A program made the position numbers and the translations under genes. From Streptomyces sp. Q6 (GTDB lineage Bacteria; Actinomycetota; Actinomycetes; Streptomycetales; Streptomycetaceae): a DNA stretch of 64,000 bases. This document shows positions 36,455-45,400 of this stretch, in pieces; position 1 is the first letter of the stretch, and each line of letters opens with the position of its first letter. The notes below the pieces were generated by a model that made no database searches, was not told where the DNA came from, and saw only the letters and a program-made list of their open reading frames with translations. The stretch spans positions 5,084,001-5,148,000 of the forward strand of contig NZ_CP146022.1 of the NCBI RefSeq assembly GCF_036967205.1, given 5' to 3'.

Positions 36455-36970
36455 ATGCGTGTGTACGTACCTCTGTCCCTGCCTCGACTCGCAGAGGCGT
36501 ACAAGGCGGGCGAGCTGGGGCCCGCGCCGCTCACCGCCTACGCCGTGACGCCGGCGCTGCGCGAGTGGTACCTCTCCGACGACATCGAGGAGCTGGAGTA
36601 CGCCGCCCTGAACCGGGCCGCGCTCGCCTCGCTGCGGATGCTGGCGGGCGAGCCGGACGCCGCGCGGCGCCGGGTCGTCGTCGCCGTGGACGTCGCCGAC
36701 AAGATCGCCGTCGCCGACCCCGACCGCGGGCTCGACCCCACGGCCCTCGGCGAGGTGTCCGTGCGCGAGACCGTCCGGCTCTCCAGGGCCGCCGCCGTGC
36801 ACGTCGACGCCGACGACGCCGAGGCCGATGTCACCGCCGCCGCGGACGCGCTCGGCGCCGCCGACCAGGGCGACGACGACGCCCAGTTCGTGGTCGACGG
36901 GGCCGAGGACCACGAACTCCTGTGGTTCGCGACGCAGGAGATCCCCAACCTGGTGGGGCTCGGCGACTGA
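36455..36970 (+). CDS. DUF6912-like conserved hypothetical protein (171 aa)
   Basis: A 171-residue acidic soluble protein starting MRVYVPLSLPRLAEAYKAGE, typical of a streptomycete family placed near secA and a HAD phosphatase. The N-terminal half includes PLTAYAVTPALREWYLSDDI and EYAALNRAALASLRML; the C-terminal half is very acidic (VDADDAEADVTAAADALGA, then ADQGDDDAQFVVDGAEDHEL) with an aromatic LLWFATQEIPNLVGL end. No catalytic motif is visible. Before the IS insertion it probably formed an operon with the HAD gene, about 45 bp downstream. Confidence 0.8.
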   Translation: MRVYVPLSLPRLAEAYKAGELGPAPLTAYAVTPALREWYLSDDIEELEYAALNRAALASLRMLAGEPDAARRRVVVAVDVADKIAVADPDRGLDPTALGEVSVRETVRLSRAAAVHVDADDAEADVTAAADALGAADQGDDDAQFVVDGAEDHELLWFATQEIPNLVGLGD

Positions 36971-37008
36971 CGCCCGTGGGACCGGCGGACGCGCGGGGTA
37001 CGTTCTAG

Positions 37009-37034
37009 ATGTATTGATCACGAGCGTTGTTGAC
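37009..37034 (+). repeat. IS left inverted repeat
   Basis: ATGTATTGA at 37009-37017, then eight variable bases, then GTTGTTGAC at 37026-37034. It is the reverse complement of the right end with both nine-base blocks identical. Confidence 0.9.
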
Positions 37035-37056
37035 ACTGGCGGGTCTTGATCATGGC

Positions 37057-37109
37057 GAAGACCTCCGGTGTGGTGGAGCTGTCTAGGACTGCACCACACG
37101 GAGGTCTTC
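37057..37109 (+). promoter_or_regulatory. Hairpin sequestering the transposase ribosome site
   Basis: GAAGACCTCCGGTGTGGTG (37057-37075) and CACCACACGGAGGTCTTC (37092-37109) pair over 18 bp with one bulged G and a 16-base loop. The Shine-Dalgarno GGAGG (37100-37104) lies in the stem, five bases before the GTG start at 37110. In long read-through transcripts this would hide the ribosome site. Comparable control is known from IS10 and IS50. Confidence 0.75.
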
Positions 37110-38066
37110 GTGTCCCACCGTAATGCCCGGCTGACCGTGCACGGCAGGCGCCTGCTGGTCGAACGTGTCGCGTCCGGCCGTCCCGTCGCCCATGTCGCCG
37201 CCGAGATGGGCATCTCGCGGGCGACCGCCCATAAATGGCTCCGGCGGTGGCGAGCCGAGGGCGGGGCGGGCCTGGCCGACCGCTCCAGCAGGCCTTTGAC
37301 GACACCGCATCGGACCCCGGCGAGTATCGAGGCCGACGTCTGCCGGCTGCGGACCGACCGCAAGCTCGGGCCGGCCCGGATCGGCCCGATCCTGGGACTG
37401 CCCGCCTCGACCGTGCACCGCGTTCTGACCCGCCACCGGCTGAACCGGCTGTCCTGGATCGACCGGCCGACCGGCACCGTGATCCGCCGTTACGAACGCG
37501 ACCGGCCCGGCGAACTGATCCACATCGACGTGAAGAAACTCGGCCGGATTCCCGACGGCGGCGGCCACAAGGCCCTGGGCCGCCAGGCCGGCCGCGTCAC
37601 CCGCAACAACATGGGTTACGACTACATCCACTCGGCCGTCGACGACCACTCCCGCCTCGCCTACAGCGAGATCCACCCGGACGAGAAGGCCGCGACCTGC
37701 GCGGCCTTCCTCACCCGCGCGGCCGCGTTCTTCGCCGAGATGGGCATCACCCGCATCGAACGCGTGCTGACGGACAACGCCTGGGCCTACCGCAAGGGCC
37801 TGGCCTGGAAGAACGTCCTGGCCGAACTCGGCGCGAGTGGCAAGCTCACCCGCGCCTACCGGCCCCAGACCAACGGCAAGGTCGAACGCTTCAACCGCAC
37901 CCTGCTCGAGGAATGGGCCTACCTGCGGCTCTACACCTCAAACGACGAACGCACCGCGGCCCTGGCAGACTTCCTGCACACCTACAACCACCACCGCAGC
38001 CACACCGCACTCGGCGGCCAGCCACCCATCACCCGCGTCAACAACCCTGCGGGTCAATACATCTAG
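37110..38066 (+). CDS. IS481-family transposase
   Basis: A 318-residue DDE transposase. An N-terminal HTH (residues about 10-60: VERVASGRPVAHVAAEMGIS, ATAHKWLRRWRAEGG) is followed by an integrase-core with catalytic residues in IHIDVKKLGRI (about 136), LTDNAWAYRK (about 223) and GKVERFNRTLLEEW (Glu about 260). The GTG start at 37110 has GGAGG five bases upstream inside a hairpin. The stop codon TAG lies in the CTAG target duplicate rather than in the element itself, so termination depends on the insertion site. The frame is intact. Confidence 0.95.
   Translation: MSHRNARLTVHGRRLLVERVASGRPVAHVAAEMGISRATAHKWLRRWRAEGGAGLADRSSRPLTTPHRTPASIEADVCRLRTDRKLGPARIGPILGLPASTVHRVLTRHRLNRLSWIDRPTGTVIRRYERDRPGELIHIDVKKLGRIPDGGGHKALGRQAGRVTRNNMGYDYIHSAVDDHSRLAYSEIHPDEKAATCAAFLTRAAAFFAEMGITRIERVLTDNAWAYRKGLAWKNVLAELGASGKLTRAYRPQTNGKVERFNRTLLEEWAYLRLYTSNDERTAALADFLHTYNHHRSHTALGGQPPITRVNNPAGQYI
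38037..38062 (+). repeat. IS right inverted repeat
   Basis: GTCAACAAC at 38037-38045 and TCAATACAT at 38054-38062 mirror the left end. The repeat overlaps the transposase's final codons. Confidence 0.9.
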
Positions 38067-38069
38067 AAC

Positions 38070-38747
38070 ATGGGGAAGCACATAGCCGCGCACATCGTGT
38101 GGGACTGGAACGGGACGCTGTTCCACGACAACGACGCCATCATCCGCGCCACGAACGCCGCCTTCGCGGAGATCGGACTCGACCCGATCACCCTGGAGAA
38201 GTACCGCGAGCTGTACTGCGTGCCCGTCCCCAGGTTCTACGAGCGCCTGATGGGGCGCCTGCCCACCGACAGCGAGTGGCTCGTCATGGACGAGGCGTTC
38301 CACCGGCACTACACCCTGCACTCCGTGGTGTGCGGGCTCGCCGACGGGGCCGAGACGCTGCTCGCCGGATGGCAGGAGGCCGGGCGCAGCCAGTCCATCC
38401 TCAGCATGTACGGGCACGAGCAACTCGTGCCGCTGGTACGGCGGTTCGGGATCGCGGAGCGGTTCGTGCGGGTCGACGGGCGGACCGGTCCGTCCGGCGG
38501 CAGCAAGGCCGAGCACATGGTGCGGCACATCGGCGAGCTCGCCCGGGAGGGCGTCGCGCCCGAGCGGACCGTCGTCATCGGGGACGCCGCCGACGACGCC
38601 GTCGCCGCGCTGCACGTGGGCGCACGCGCCGTGCTCTACACCGGCGGCTCGCACAGCAGGGCCAGCCTGGAGGGCGTGGGCGCGCCCGTCGTGGACACCC
38701 TCGCGGAAGCGGTGCGGACGGCGAAGGAGCTCGCCGCGGCCGCCTGA
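38070..38747 (+). CDS. HAD-superfamily hydrolase (phosphoglycolate phosphatase-like)
   Basis: A 225-residue cytoplasmic phosphatase-like protein. Motif I is HIVWDWNGTLFHDND (residues about 8-22, nucleophile Asp in WDWNGT), motif II QSILSMYG (about 112), motif III Lys in GGSKAEHM (about 150) and motif IV VVIGDAADDAVAA (about 170). A helical cap lies between motifs I and II. The ATG at 38070 is only 7 bases from the IS481 end, so the native promoter and ribosome site have been separated from it; upstream no good ribosome site remains. Substrate is unknown. The family's usual neighbour is the preceding DUF6912-like gene. Confidence 0.9.
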   Translation: MGKHIAAHIVWDWNGTLFHDNDAIIRATNAAFAEIGLDPITLEKYRELYCVPVPRFYERLMGRLPTDSEWLVMDEAFHRHYTLHSVVCGLADGAETLLAGWQEAGRSQSILSMYGHEQLVPLVRRFGIAERFVRVDGRTGPSGGSKAEHMVRHIGELAREGVAPERTVVIGDAADDAVAALHVGARAVLYTGGSHSRASLEGVGAPVVDTLAEAVRTAKELAAAA

Positions 38748-38903
38748 GCCGGCTGCGGCAGGCCCGGGTCGGCCCCCGTCAACCCGAGCCGGAAGTTCCG
38801 CTCCAGGTCTGCTTTTGGGCGGACTTCGTTCACGCTCCGCGTGTGGCTGCGTACGCTGTGGTGGGATCGGTGGCACGGGCATACGTGACGGGGGACGGCA
38901 ACC

Positions 38904-41204
38904 ATGGGTTTCGGCTTCGGGCAGCGGCGCGGCGGTCAACTCCCCGTCGAAGTCACCACGTTCGTCGGCAGGGCGACCGAACTCGCCCAGGTGGGAGAGG
39001 CGTTCGGGCGGGCCAGACTGGTCACGCTGGTGGGTCCGGGCGGCGTCGGCAAGAGCCGTACGGCGATGCGTGCGGCGGCCGGGCTCGCCGAGCGGTTCCC
39101 GGACGGGGTCTGGCTCGTCGAACTGAGCGCGCTGCGCGACCCCGAGCTCATCCCGGCCACCCTCGCCGCCGTGCTCGAACTCCCCGAGCAAGCGGGCATG
39201 GAGCCGCTCGACGCGGTCGTCGCGCATCTCCAGGGGCGGCGCCAGCTCATCGTCCTCGACACCTGCGAGCACCTCGTCGACGCGTGCGCCATGCTGACCG
39301 ACGTCCTGCTGCGCGAGGCCGCGGGCGTGAGCGTCCTCGCCACCAGCAGGCAGCCCCTGGACGTGCCCGGCGAGCACTGCTGCGCCATCGCGCCGCTCGG
39401 GCCCGACGACGCCCTGGAGCTGTTCGTGCAGCGGGCCGCGTCCGTCGTCCCCGGCTTCGCCGTGACCGATGCCAACCGGGACCAACTCGCCGCTCTCGCG
39501 GGCCGGTTGGACGGCATCCCGCTCGCTCTTGAGCTGGCGGCCGTACGGCTGCGGGCCGTGCCCCTTGAGCAGTTGGTGGAGCGGCTCGGGCACCGCTTCG
39601 AGGTGCTCACCGGCGGACGGCGCACCGCGCTGACGCGGCACCAGACGCTGCGCACGGCCATCGGCTGGTCGCACGAACTGTGCACGCCGCAGGAGCGGTT
39701 GCTCTGGGCGCGGCTGTCGGTCTTCGCCGGTTCCTTCGAGCTGCCCGCGGCCGAATACGTGGGCGCGGGCGGCGAGTTGGGCCCCCGCGAAGTCCTGGAG
39801 CAGCTCATCGGGCTCGTCGACAAGTCCGTCGTGCAGCGCATCGGGGAGAACGGCAGCCGCTACCGGCTGCTCGACACCATCCGCGAGTACGGCGCCGAAT
39901 GGCTGGAGGAGTCCGGGCAGGCGGCCGCCGTGCGGGCGCGGCACTTCGCGTACTACCGCGACCTCGGACAGCGCTACTGGGACGAGTTCCTCACGGCCGC
40001 CCAGCCCGGCCACTACCGGGTGCTGCGCGCCGAGTGCGCCGATGTGCGCGCCGCCCTCGAATACGCGTACCGGAGCGAGGAGACGGCGGCGCAGGGGCTG
40101 TGGCTCGCCGCGCAGCTCGGGCCGTACTGGCGGGCCGTCGGCGCGCTCTCGGAGGGGCGGTACTGGGTCGGCAAGGGGCTCGCCCTGCTGCCGGAGACGG
40201 GCGAGGAGCAGGCGTGGGGGCGGTTCATGTGCGCCCTGTTCTCCGTGTGGACCGGCGATCTGCCCGGCGCCCTCGAACTGTTCCACCGGGCGATCGGCGT
40301 GGCGCGCGAGGCGGGCAACGACCGGGTGGAGCTGTTCTGCGAGGCGTATCTCGGCGGTCTGAACGCGCTGTGCGGGGACCCCGACGGACTCCCCGCACTG
40401 GAGGACGCGCGGCAGCGGATCCTCGCGCGCGGCGACGGGCTCGGCATAGGAGTCATCCACTACGAGGGCGCGCTGGTGCTCGGGGTGCTCGGCGACACGG
40501 ACGGCGCCCTGGAGCTGTGCCGTACCGGACTCGCGTACCTGGAGGGCACCGGCGAGCGGCAGCTGTACGGGTCGACGCTCATGGTCCAGGGCCTGATCCT
40601 GTGGCTGACGGGTGAGCGGGAGGACGCCGTCGCGTCCCTGTGCCGGGGCCTGGAGGCCGTCGCCGAGATCGGTGAGGTGCTCATCGCGGCGATGTGCTGC
40701 CTCGTGCTCGCGTGGGCGGCGGCGCACGAGAAGCGGTTCGTGCGGGCGGCCTGGCTGATCGGGTACGCGGAGAACGCGCGGCGGCTCGGCGGCGGCGACC
40801 CGGTCGGGATGCTGCCGTCGGTCTTCGAGGAGCAGGAGAACGCGCGGCAGGCGGTGCTGCGGGCGCTGGGCGACGAGCAGTTCCGGCGGTGGACCGAGGT
40901 GGGGGCGCGGCTCGCCGGGCACCGGGTGCTCGAAGCCGTCCGCTCGGGGGCCGACGTGCCGGGCGAGCCGGTGCCCGCGGCGCGGCGGGCCGGGGTCGAC
41001 GCGCTGACCCGGCGCGAGCGGGAGGTCGCCGCGCTGGTGGCGCAGGGGCTGTCCAACCGGGAGATCGCGGAGCAGCTGGTGATCTCGAAGCGGACCGCCG
41101 ACGCGCATGTGGAGCACATCCTGGCCAAGCTGGGCGTCGGTTCGCGGACCGAGGTCCCGGTGATCGTCTCCGGCGGCGAGCGGGTGGAGAGCCCCAGGCC
41201 CTAG
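38904..41204 (+). CDS. LuxR-type regulator with N-terminal NB-ARC/AAA ATPase domain
   Basis: A 766-residue regulator related to large ATP-binding LuxR and AfsR/BTAD-type proteins. The N-terminal ATPase (residues about 15-260) has Walker [13 protein letters not shown] (about 43-54), Walker [17 protein letters not shown] and [15 protein letters not shown] sensor. Helical repeats of TPR type fill about 330-660 ([20 protein letters not shown]). The C-terminal HTH (about 690-750) reads [20 protein letters not shown] and [18 protein letters not shown]. The ATG is preceded by GGGGGACGGC. It faces the DJ-1 gene with a shared terminator. Target genes and signal are unknown. Confidence 0.92.
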   Translation: MGFGFGQRRGGQLPVEVTTFVGRATELAQVGEAFGRARLVTLVGPGGVGKSRTAMRAAAGLAERFPDGVWLVELSALRDPELIPATLAAVLELPEQAGMEPLDAVVAHLQGRRQLIVLDTCEHLVDACAMLTDVLLREAAGVSVLATSRQPLDVPGEHCCAIAPLGPDDALELFVQRAASVVPGFAVTDANRDQLAALAGRLDGIPLALELAAVRLRAVPLEQLVERLGHRFEVLTGGRRTALTRHQTLRTAIGWSHELCTPQERLLWARLSVFAGSFELPAAEYVGAGGELGPREVLEQLIGLVDKSVVQRIGENGSRYRLLDTIREYGAEWLEESGQAAAVRARHFAYYRDLGQRYWDEFLTAAQPGHYRVLRAECADVRAALEYAYRSEETAAQGLWLAAQLGPYWRAVGALSEGRYWVGKGLALLPETGEEQAWGRFMCALFSVWTGDLPGALELFHRAIGVAREAGNDRVELFCEAYLGGLNALCGDPDGLPALEDARQRILARGDGLGIGVIHYEGALVLGVLGDTDGALELCRTGLAYLEGTGERQLYGSTLMVQGLILWLTGEREDAVASLCRGLEAVAEIGEVLIAAMCCLVLAWAAAHEKRFVRAAWLIGYAENARRLGGGDPVGMLPSVFEEQENARQAVLRALGDEQFRRWTEVGARLAGHRVLEAVRSGADVPGEPVPAARRAGVDALTRREREVAALVAQGLSNREIAEQLVISKRTADAHVEHILAKLGVGSRTEVPVIVSGGERVESPRP

Positions 41205-41411
41205 GTATACGGACAGGTGGGGCTGACGTCCTTATGCGTATACGGGTCTTCCGGTATACCGATGCCCTGGCCACCCACCCGCCGCCAAGCTGTACGTGTG
41301 CCGGGTCTCCGGGAGAAGCGGTGCGGCGGGGTGTCGGGCAGTAATGGTCAACTCCCCACGGCTGTCGTGGCAACGGACCTCCGCCGTGACGCCCGGAGCA
41401 CGGCACAACCG

Positions 41412-41442
41412 GGCGGCTGCCCTCGTCGGCGGGGCAGCCGCC
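41412..41442. terminator. Terminator between LuxR ATPase and DJ-1 genes
   Basis: GGCGGCTGCCC (41412-41422) pairs with GGGCAGCCGCC (41432-41442), loop of 9 bases, followed by TTCT. It lies between the converging genes, so it may act both ways. Confidence 0.75.
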
Positions 41443-41484
41443 TTCTCATGGCCCGCCCGGACCCCGCGGGCCCTCGGGCCGCCC

Positions 41485-42051
41485 TCAGACCACCGGCGTC
41501 TTCGCCCGCAGCACCGTGAGGAACTCCCGCATCCACGCGGAGTGGTCCGGCCAGGCGCGGGCCGAGACCAGGGTGCCGTCGACGACCGCCTCCGCGTCCT
41601 GGAAGGTGGCACCGGCCGCCTGCATGTCCGGTTCGAGCGCCGGGTACGAGGTGACGCGCCGCCCGCGCAGCCCGTCGACGGACGCGGTCAGGAGCGGGCC
41701 GTGGCAGATCTGGGCGACGGGCTTGTCGGTGTCGAAGAAGGACTTGACGATCTTGCGGAGCTCGGGGTCGCCGCGCAGGTACTCGGGGGCCCGGCCGCCC
41801 GGGATCACCAGAGCGGCGTACTGGCCGGGATCGACTTCGGAGAAGGCCACGTCGGCCGGCCACGTGTAGCCGGGCTTCTCCGTGTAGGTGTCGAAACCGG
41901 GCTCGAAGTCATGGACGACGAACCGCAGTGTCTTGACCTCGGGCGCCGCGATATGGACCTCGTACCCCTCCTCGCGCAGCCGCTGGTACGGGTAGAGCAC
42001 TTCCAGCGACTCCGCCGCGTCGCCGGTGACGATCAGGATTTTGGGTGCCAT
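41485..42051 (-). CDS. DJ-1/PfpI-family protein
   Basis: A 188-residue class-I glutamine-amidotransferase-like protein. It starts MAPKILIVTGDAAESLEVLY; the nucleophile elbow is VAQICHGPLLTAS with Cys near residue 115, and the Glu of the family dyad is probably in TGDAAESLEV (residue about 14). The acidic partner in ALVIPGGRAPEYLRGD is clear. Members include proteases, deglycases and stress chaperones; here the function is open. It reads away from gdh and towards the LuxR gene; the ATG at 42051 has GAGGGGAGTG about 6 bases upstream. Confidence 0.9.
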   Translation of the reverse strand: MAPKILIVTGDAAESLEVLYPYQRLREEGYEVHIAAPEVKTLRFVVHDFEPGFDTYTEKPGYTWPADVAFSEVDPGQYAALVIPGGRAPEYLRGDPELRKIVKSFFDTDKPVAQICHGPLLTASVDGLRGRRVTSYPALEPDMQAAGATFQDAEAVVDGTLVSARAWPDHSAWMREFLTVLRAKTPVV

Positions 42052-42486
42052 GGGTCACACACTCCCCTCGCCGGACTGGTCTGCCCAACGTGCCGCCACC
42101 CCCGCTCTCCTGGCAAGAGGCCGGGCCCGACCGCGGTTCTGTGCAGAGTGTCAAAGTTCGACCCCAGGTTTTGTACACATACGGCTCATGACGGCTCCCC
42201 CGGGGAGGGCGATAGCCTGGGCACGTGATCAGCGCGATATCTCGCGGGGGCATCGTCGCCCCCTGCCCGCGCCGGGAGCTCACGGGACGCCACAGCGCCC
42301 GTGCCCGGCGCTCAGACGCTGATCGTTTCCGGCGGATGGCCAGTACGTTGAAAATGGCGCATTCCCGTCCGCTCTTCTCTCATTCCGGCATAACGTCGTC
42401 GCAGACCGGAGACCCCGCGTCGCGGCGTTACGTCGAACCGATCTTTTCTACGTCTCGCAACGGCGCGCGACAGGAGCCAGAGGACA
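42052..42486 (+). other. Divergent promoter region before gdh
   Basis: A 435-base gap between the DJ-1 gene and gdh without a supported gene. It contains a short GC-rich hairpin candidate at 42207-42220 and AT-richer patches near 42160-42180 and 42340-42380 that may hold promoters, but I cannot name the sigma class. The gdh ribosome site AGAGGAC is at 42478-42484. Confidence 0.5.
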
Positions 42487-45400
42487 ATGCAGACCAAGCT
42501 GGACGAAGCCAAGGCCGAGCTGCTCGCACGGGCCGCCCGGGTAGCTGAGAACAGCCCGGTAGGGGGGCACCTACCGACTGGGGCGACGGACGAGGGCACT
42601 CCTGACCGGGACACCGTGCTCACGTTCCTCCAGCGCTACTACCTGCACACCGCACCCGAGGACCTCACGGACCGCGACCCGGTCGACGTCTTCGGAGCGG
42701 CGTACTCGCACTACCGTCTCGCCGAGGCCCGACCGCAGGGCACCGCGAACGTCAAGGTCCACACGCCGACCGTCGAGGAGAACGGCTGGACGTGCAGCCA
42801 CTCCGTCGTCGAGGTCGTCACCGACGACATGCCGTTCCTCGTGGACTCCGTGACCAACGAGCTGTCCCGGCAGGGCCGCGGCATCCACGTGGTCATCCAC
42901 CCGCAGGTCGTCGTCCGGCGCGACGTGACCGGCAAGCTCCTCGAAGTGCTTCCGGCCGGGTCCTCGACCGAGGGCCACGACGTGCTCACCGAGTCGTGGA
43001 TCCACGTCGAGATGGACCGCGAGACCGACCGCGCCGACCTCAAGCAGATCACCGCCGACCTGCTGCGCGTCCTGTCCGACGTACGCGAGTGCGTCGAGGA
43101 CTGGGAGAAGATGCGCGACTCGGCGCTGCGCATCGCCGACGAGCTGCCGAGCGAGCCGACCGCCGACGACCTGCGCGACCGTGAGATGGAGGAGGCGCGC
43201 GAGCTGCTGCGCTGGCTGTCCGCCGACCACTTCACGTTCCTCGGGTACCGCGAGTACGACCTCACCGACGACGATTCGCTGGCCGCCGTGCCCGGCACCG
43301 GACTCGGCATCCTGCGCTCCGACCCGCAGCACGCCGAGGACGACCACCACCCGGTCTCGCCGTCCTTCAACCGGCTGCCTGCCGACGCCCGCGCCAAGGC
43401 GCGCGAGCACAAGCTGCTCGTCCTGACCAAGGCCAACAGCCGCGCCACCGTGCACCGCCCGTCGTACCTCGACTACGTCGGCGTGAAGAAGTTCGACGCC
43501 GAGGGCAACGTCATCGGCGAGCGGCGCTTCCTCGGCCTGTTCTCCAGCGCCGCCTACACGGAGTCCGTGCGCCGCGTCCCCGTCATCCGCCGCAAGGTCG
43601 CCGAGGTCCTCAAGGGCGCGGGCTTCACGCCCGACAGCCACGACGGCCGCGACCTGATGCAGATCATGGAGACGTACCCGCGCGACGAGCTCTTCCAGAC
43701 CCCGGCCGACGAGCTGCGCGAGATCGTCACCTCCGTCCTGTACCTCCAGGAGCGGCGCCGGCTGCGCCTGTACCTGCGCAAGGACGAGTACGGGCGCTAC
43801 TACTCGGCCCTCGTCTACCTGCCGCGCGACCGGTACACCACCGGTGTCCGGATGCGGATCATCGACATCCTCAAGGAGGAGCTCGGCGGCGAGACCGTCG
43901 ACTTCACCGCGTGGAACACCGAGTCGATCCTCGCCCGGCTGCACTTCGTCGTCCGCGTCGCGCCCGGCACCGAGCTGCCGCGGCTCTCGGACGCCGACAA
44001 GGACCGCATCGAGGCCCGTCTCGTCGAGGCCGCCCGCTCCTGGGCCGACGGCTTCGCCGAGGCGCTGAACGCCGAGTGCGGCGAGGAGCGCGCCGCCGAA
44101 CTGCTCCGCCGTTACGGGCACGCGTTCCCCGAGGGTTACAAGGCGGACCACACGCCGCGCGCCGCCGTCGCCGACCTGGTCCACCTGGAGCAGCTCAACC
44201 GCGGCGAGAAGGACTTCGCGCTTTCCCTGTACGAGCCGGTGGGCGCGGCCCCCGGCGAGCGCCGCTTCAAGATCTACCGGACCGGCGCGCCCGTCTCCCT
44301 GTCGGCCGTGCTGCCGGTGCTCCAGCGCCTGGGCGTCGAGGTCACCGACGAGCGCCCGTACGAGCTGCGCTGCGCCGACCGGACGACCGCGTGGATCTAC
44401 GACTTCGGGCTTCGGCTGCCGAAGTCGGGCAACGGCGACGACCTCGGGGCCGACGGCCGCGAGCGTTTCCAGGAGGCGTTCGCCGCGACCTGGACCGGGC
44501 TCGCCGAGAACGACGGGTTCAACGCCCTGGTGCTCGGCGCCGGTCTGAACTGGCGTCAGGCGATGGTGCTGCGCGCGTACGCCAAGTACCTGCGTCAGGC
44601 CGGGTCCACCTTCAGCCAGGACTACATGGAGGACACCCTCCGCAACAACGTCCACACCACGCGCCTGCTGGTGTCGCTGTTCGAGGCGCGGATGTCGCCG
44701 GACCGGCAGCGCGCCGGGACCGAGCTGACCGACGGGCTCCTCGAAGAGCTCGACGGCGCGCTCGACCAGGTGGCCAGCCTGGACGAGGACCGGATCCTGC
44801 GGTCCTTCCTCACCGTCATCAAGGCGACGCTGCGCACCAACTTCTTCCAGGAGGCGGGCGGCGGCAGGCCGCACGCGTACGTCTCCATGAAGTTCGACCC
44901 GCAGGCCATCCCCGACCTGCCGGCACCGCGGCCCGCGTTCGAGATCTGGGTGTACTCGCCGCGCGTCGAGGGCGTGCACCTGCGCTTCGGCAAGGTCGCG
45001 CGCGGCGGTCTGCGCTGGTCCGACCGGCGCGAGGACTTCCGTACGGAGATCCTCGGCCTGGTCAAGGCGCAGATGGTGAAGAACACCGTCATCGTGCCGG
45101 TCGGCGCCAAGGGCGGGTTCGTCGCCAAGCAGCTCCCCGACCCGTCGGTGGACCGCGACGCGTGGCTCGCCGAGGGCGTCGCCTCGTACCGGACCTTCAT
45201 CTCCGCGCTCCTCGACATCACCGACAACCTGGTCGCCGGTGAGGTCGTGCCGCCCGCCGACGTCGTGCGGCACGACGAGGACGACACGTACCTCGTGGTC
45301 GCGGCCGACAAGGGCACGGCGACGTTCTCGGACATCGCCAACGAGGTCGCGAACTCGTACAACTTCTGGCTCGGGGACGCCTTCGCCTCCGGTGGCTCGG

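Larger units (their letters stand above)
37009..38062 (+). mobile_element. IS481-family insertion sequence, intact
   Basis: A 1,054-bp element carrying one transposase. Its ends are 26-bp imperfect inverted repeats (outer nine ATGTATTGA and inner nine GTTGTTGAC identical at both ends). Four-base direct repeats CTAG flank it (37005-37008 and 38063-38066), the target duplication. No internal stop or frameshift is seen, so it is probably recent or active. It landed three bases upstream of the HAD gene's ATG. Confidence 0.93.

Noticed and set aside
37235-39532. Plus-strand frame running through the transposase and HAD genes
   Set aside because: Arg/Pro-rich shadow in the wrong frame relative to two clear proteins.
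42225-42486. Small gene between the DJ-1 and gdh genes
   Set aside because: The frame has random composition, no ribosome site and no conserved motif.
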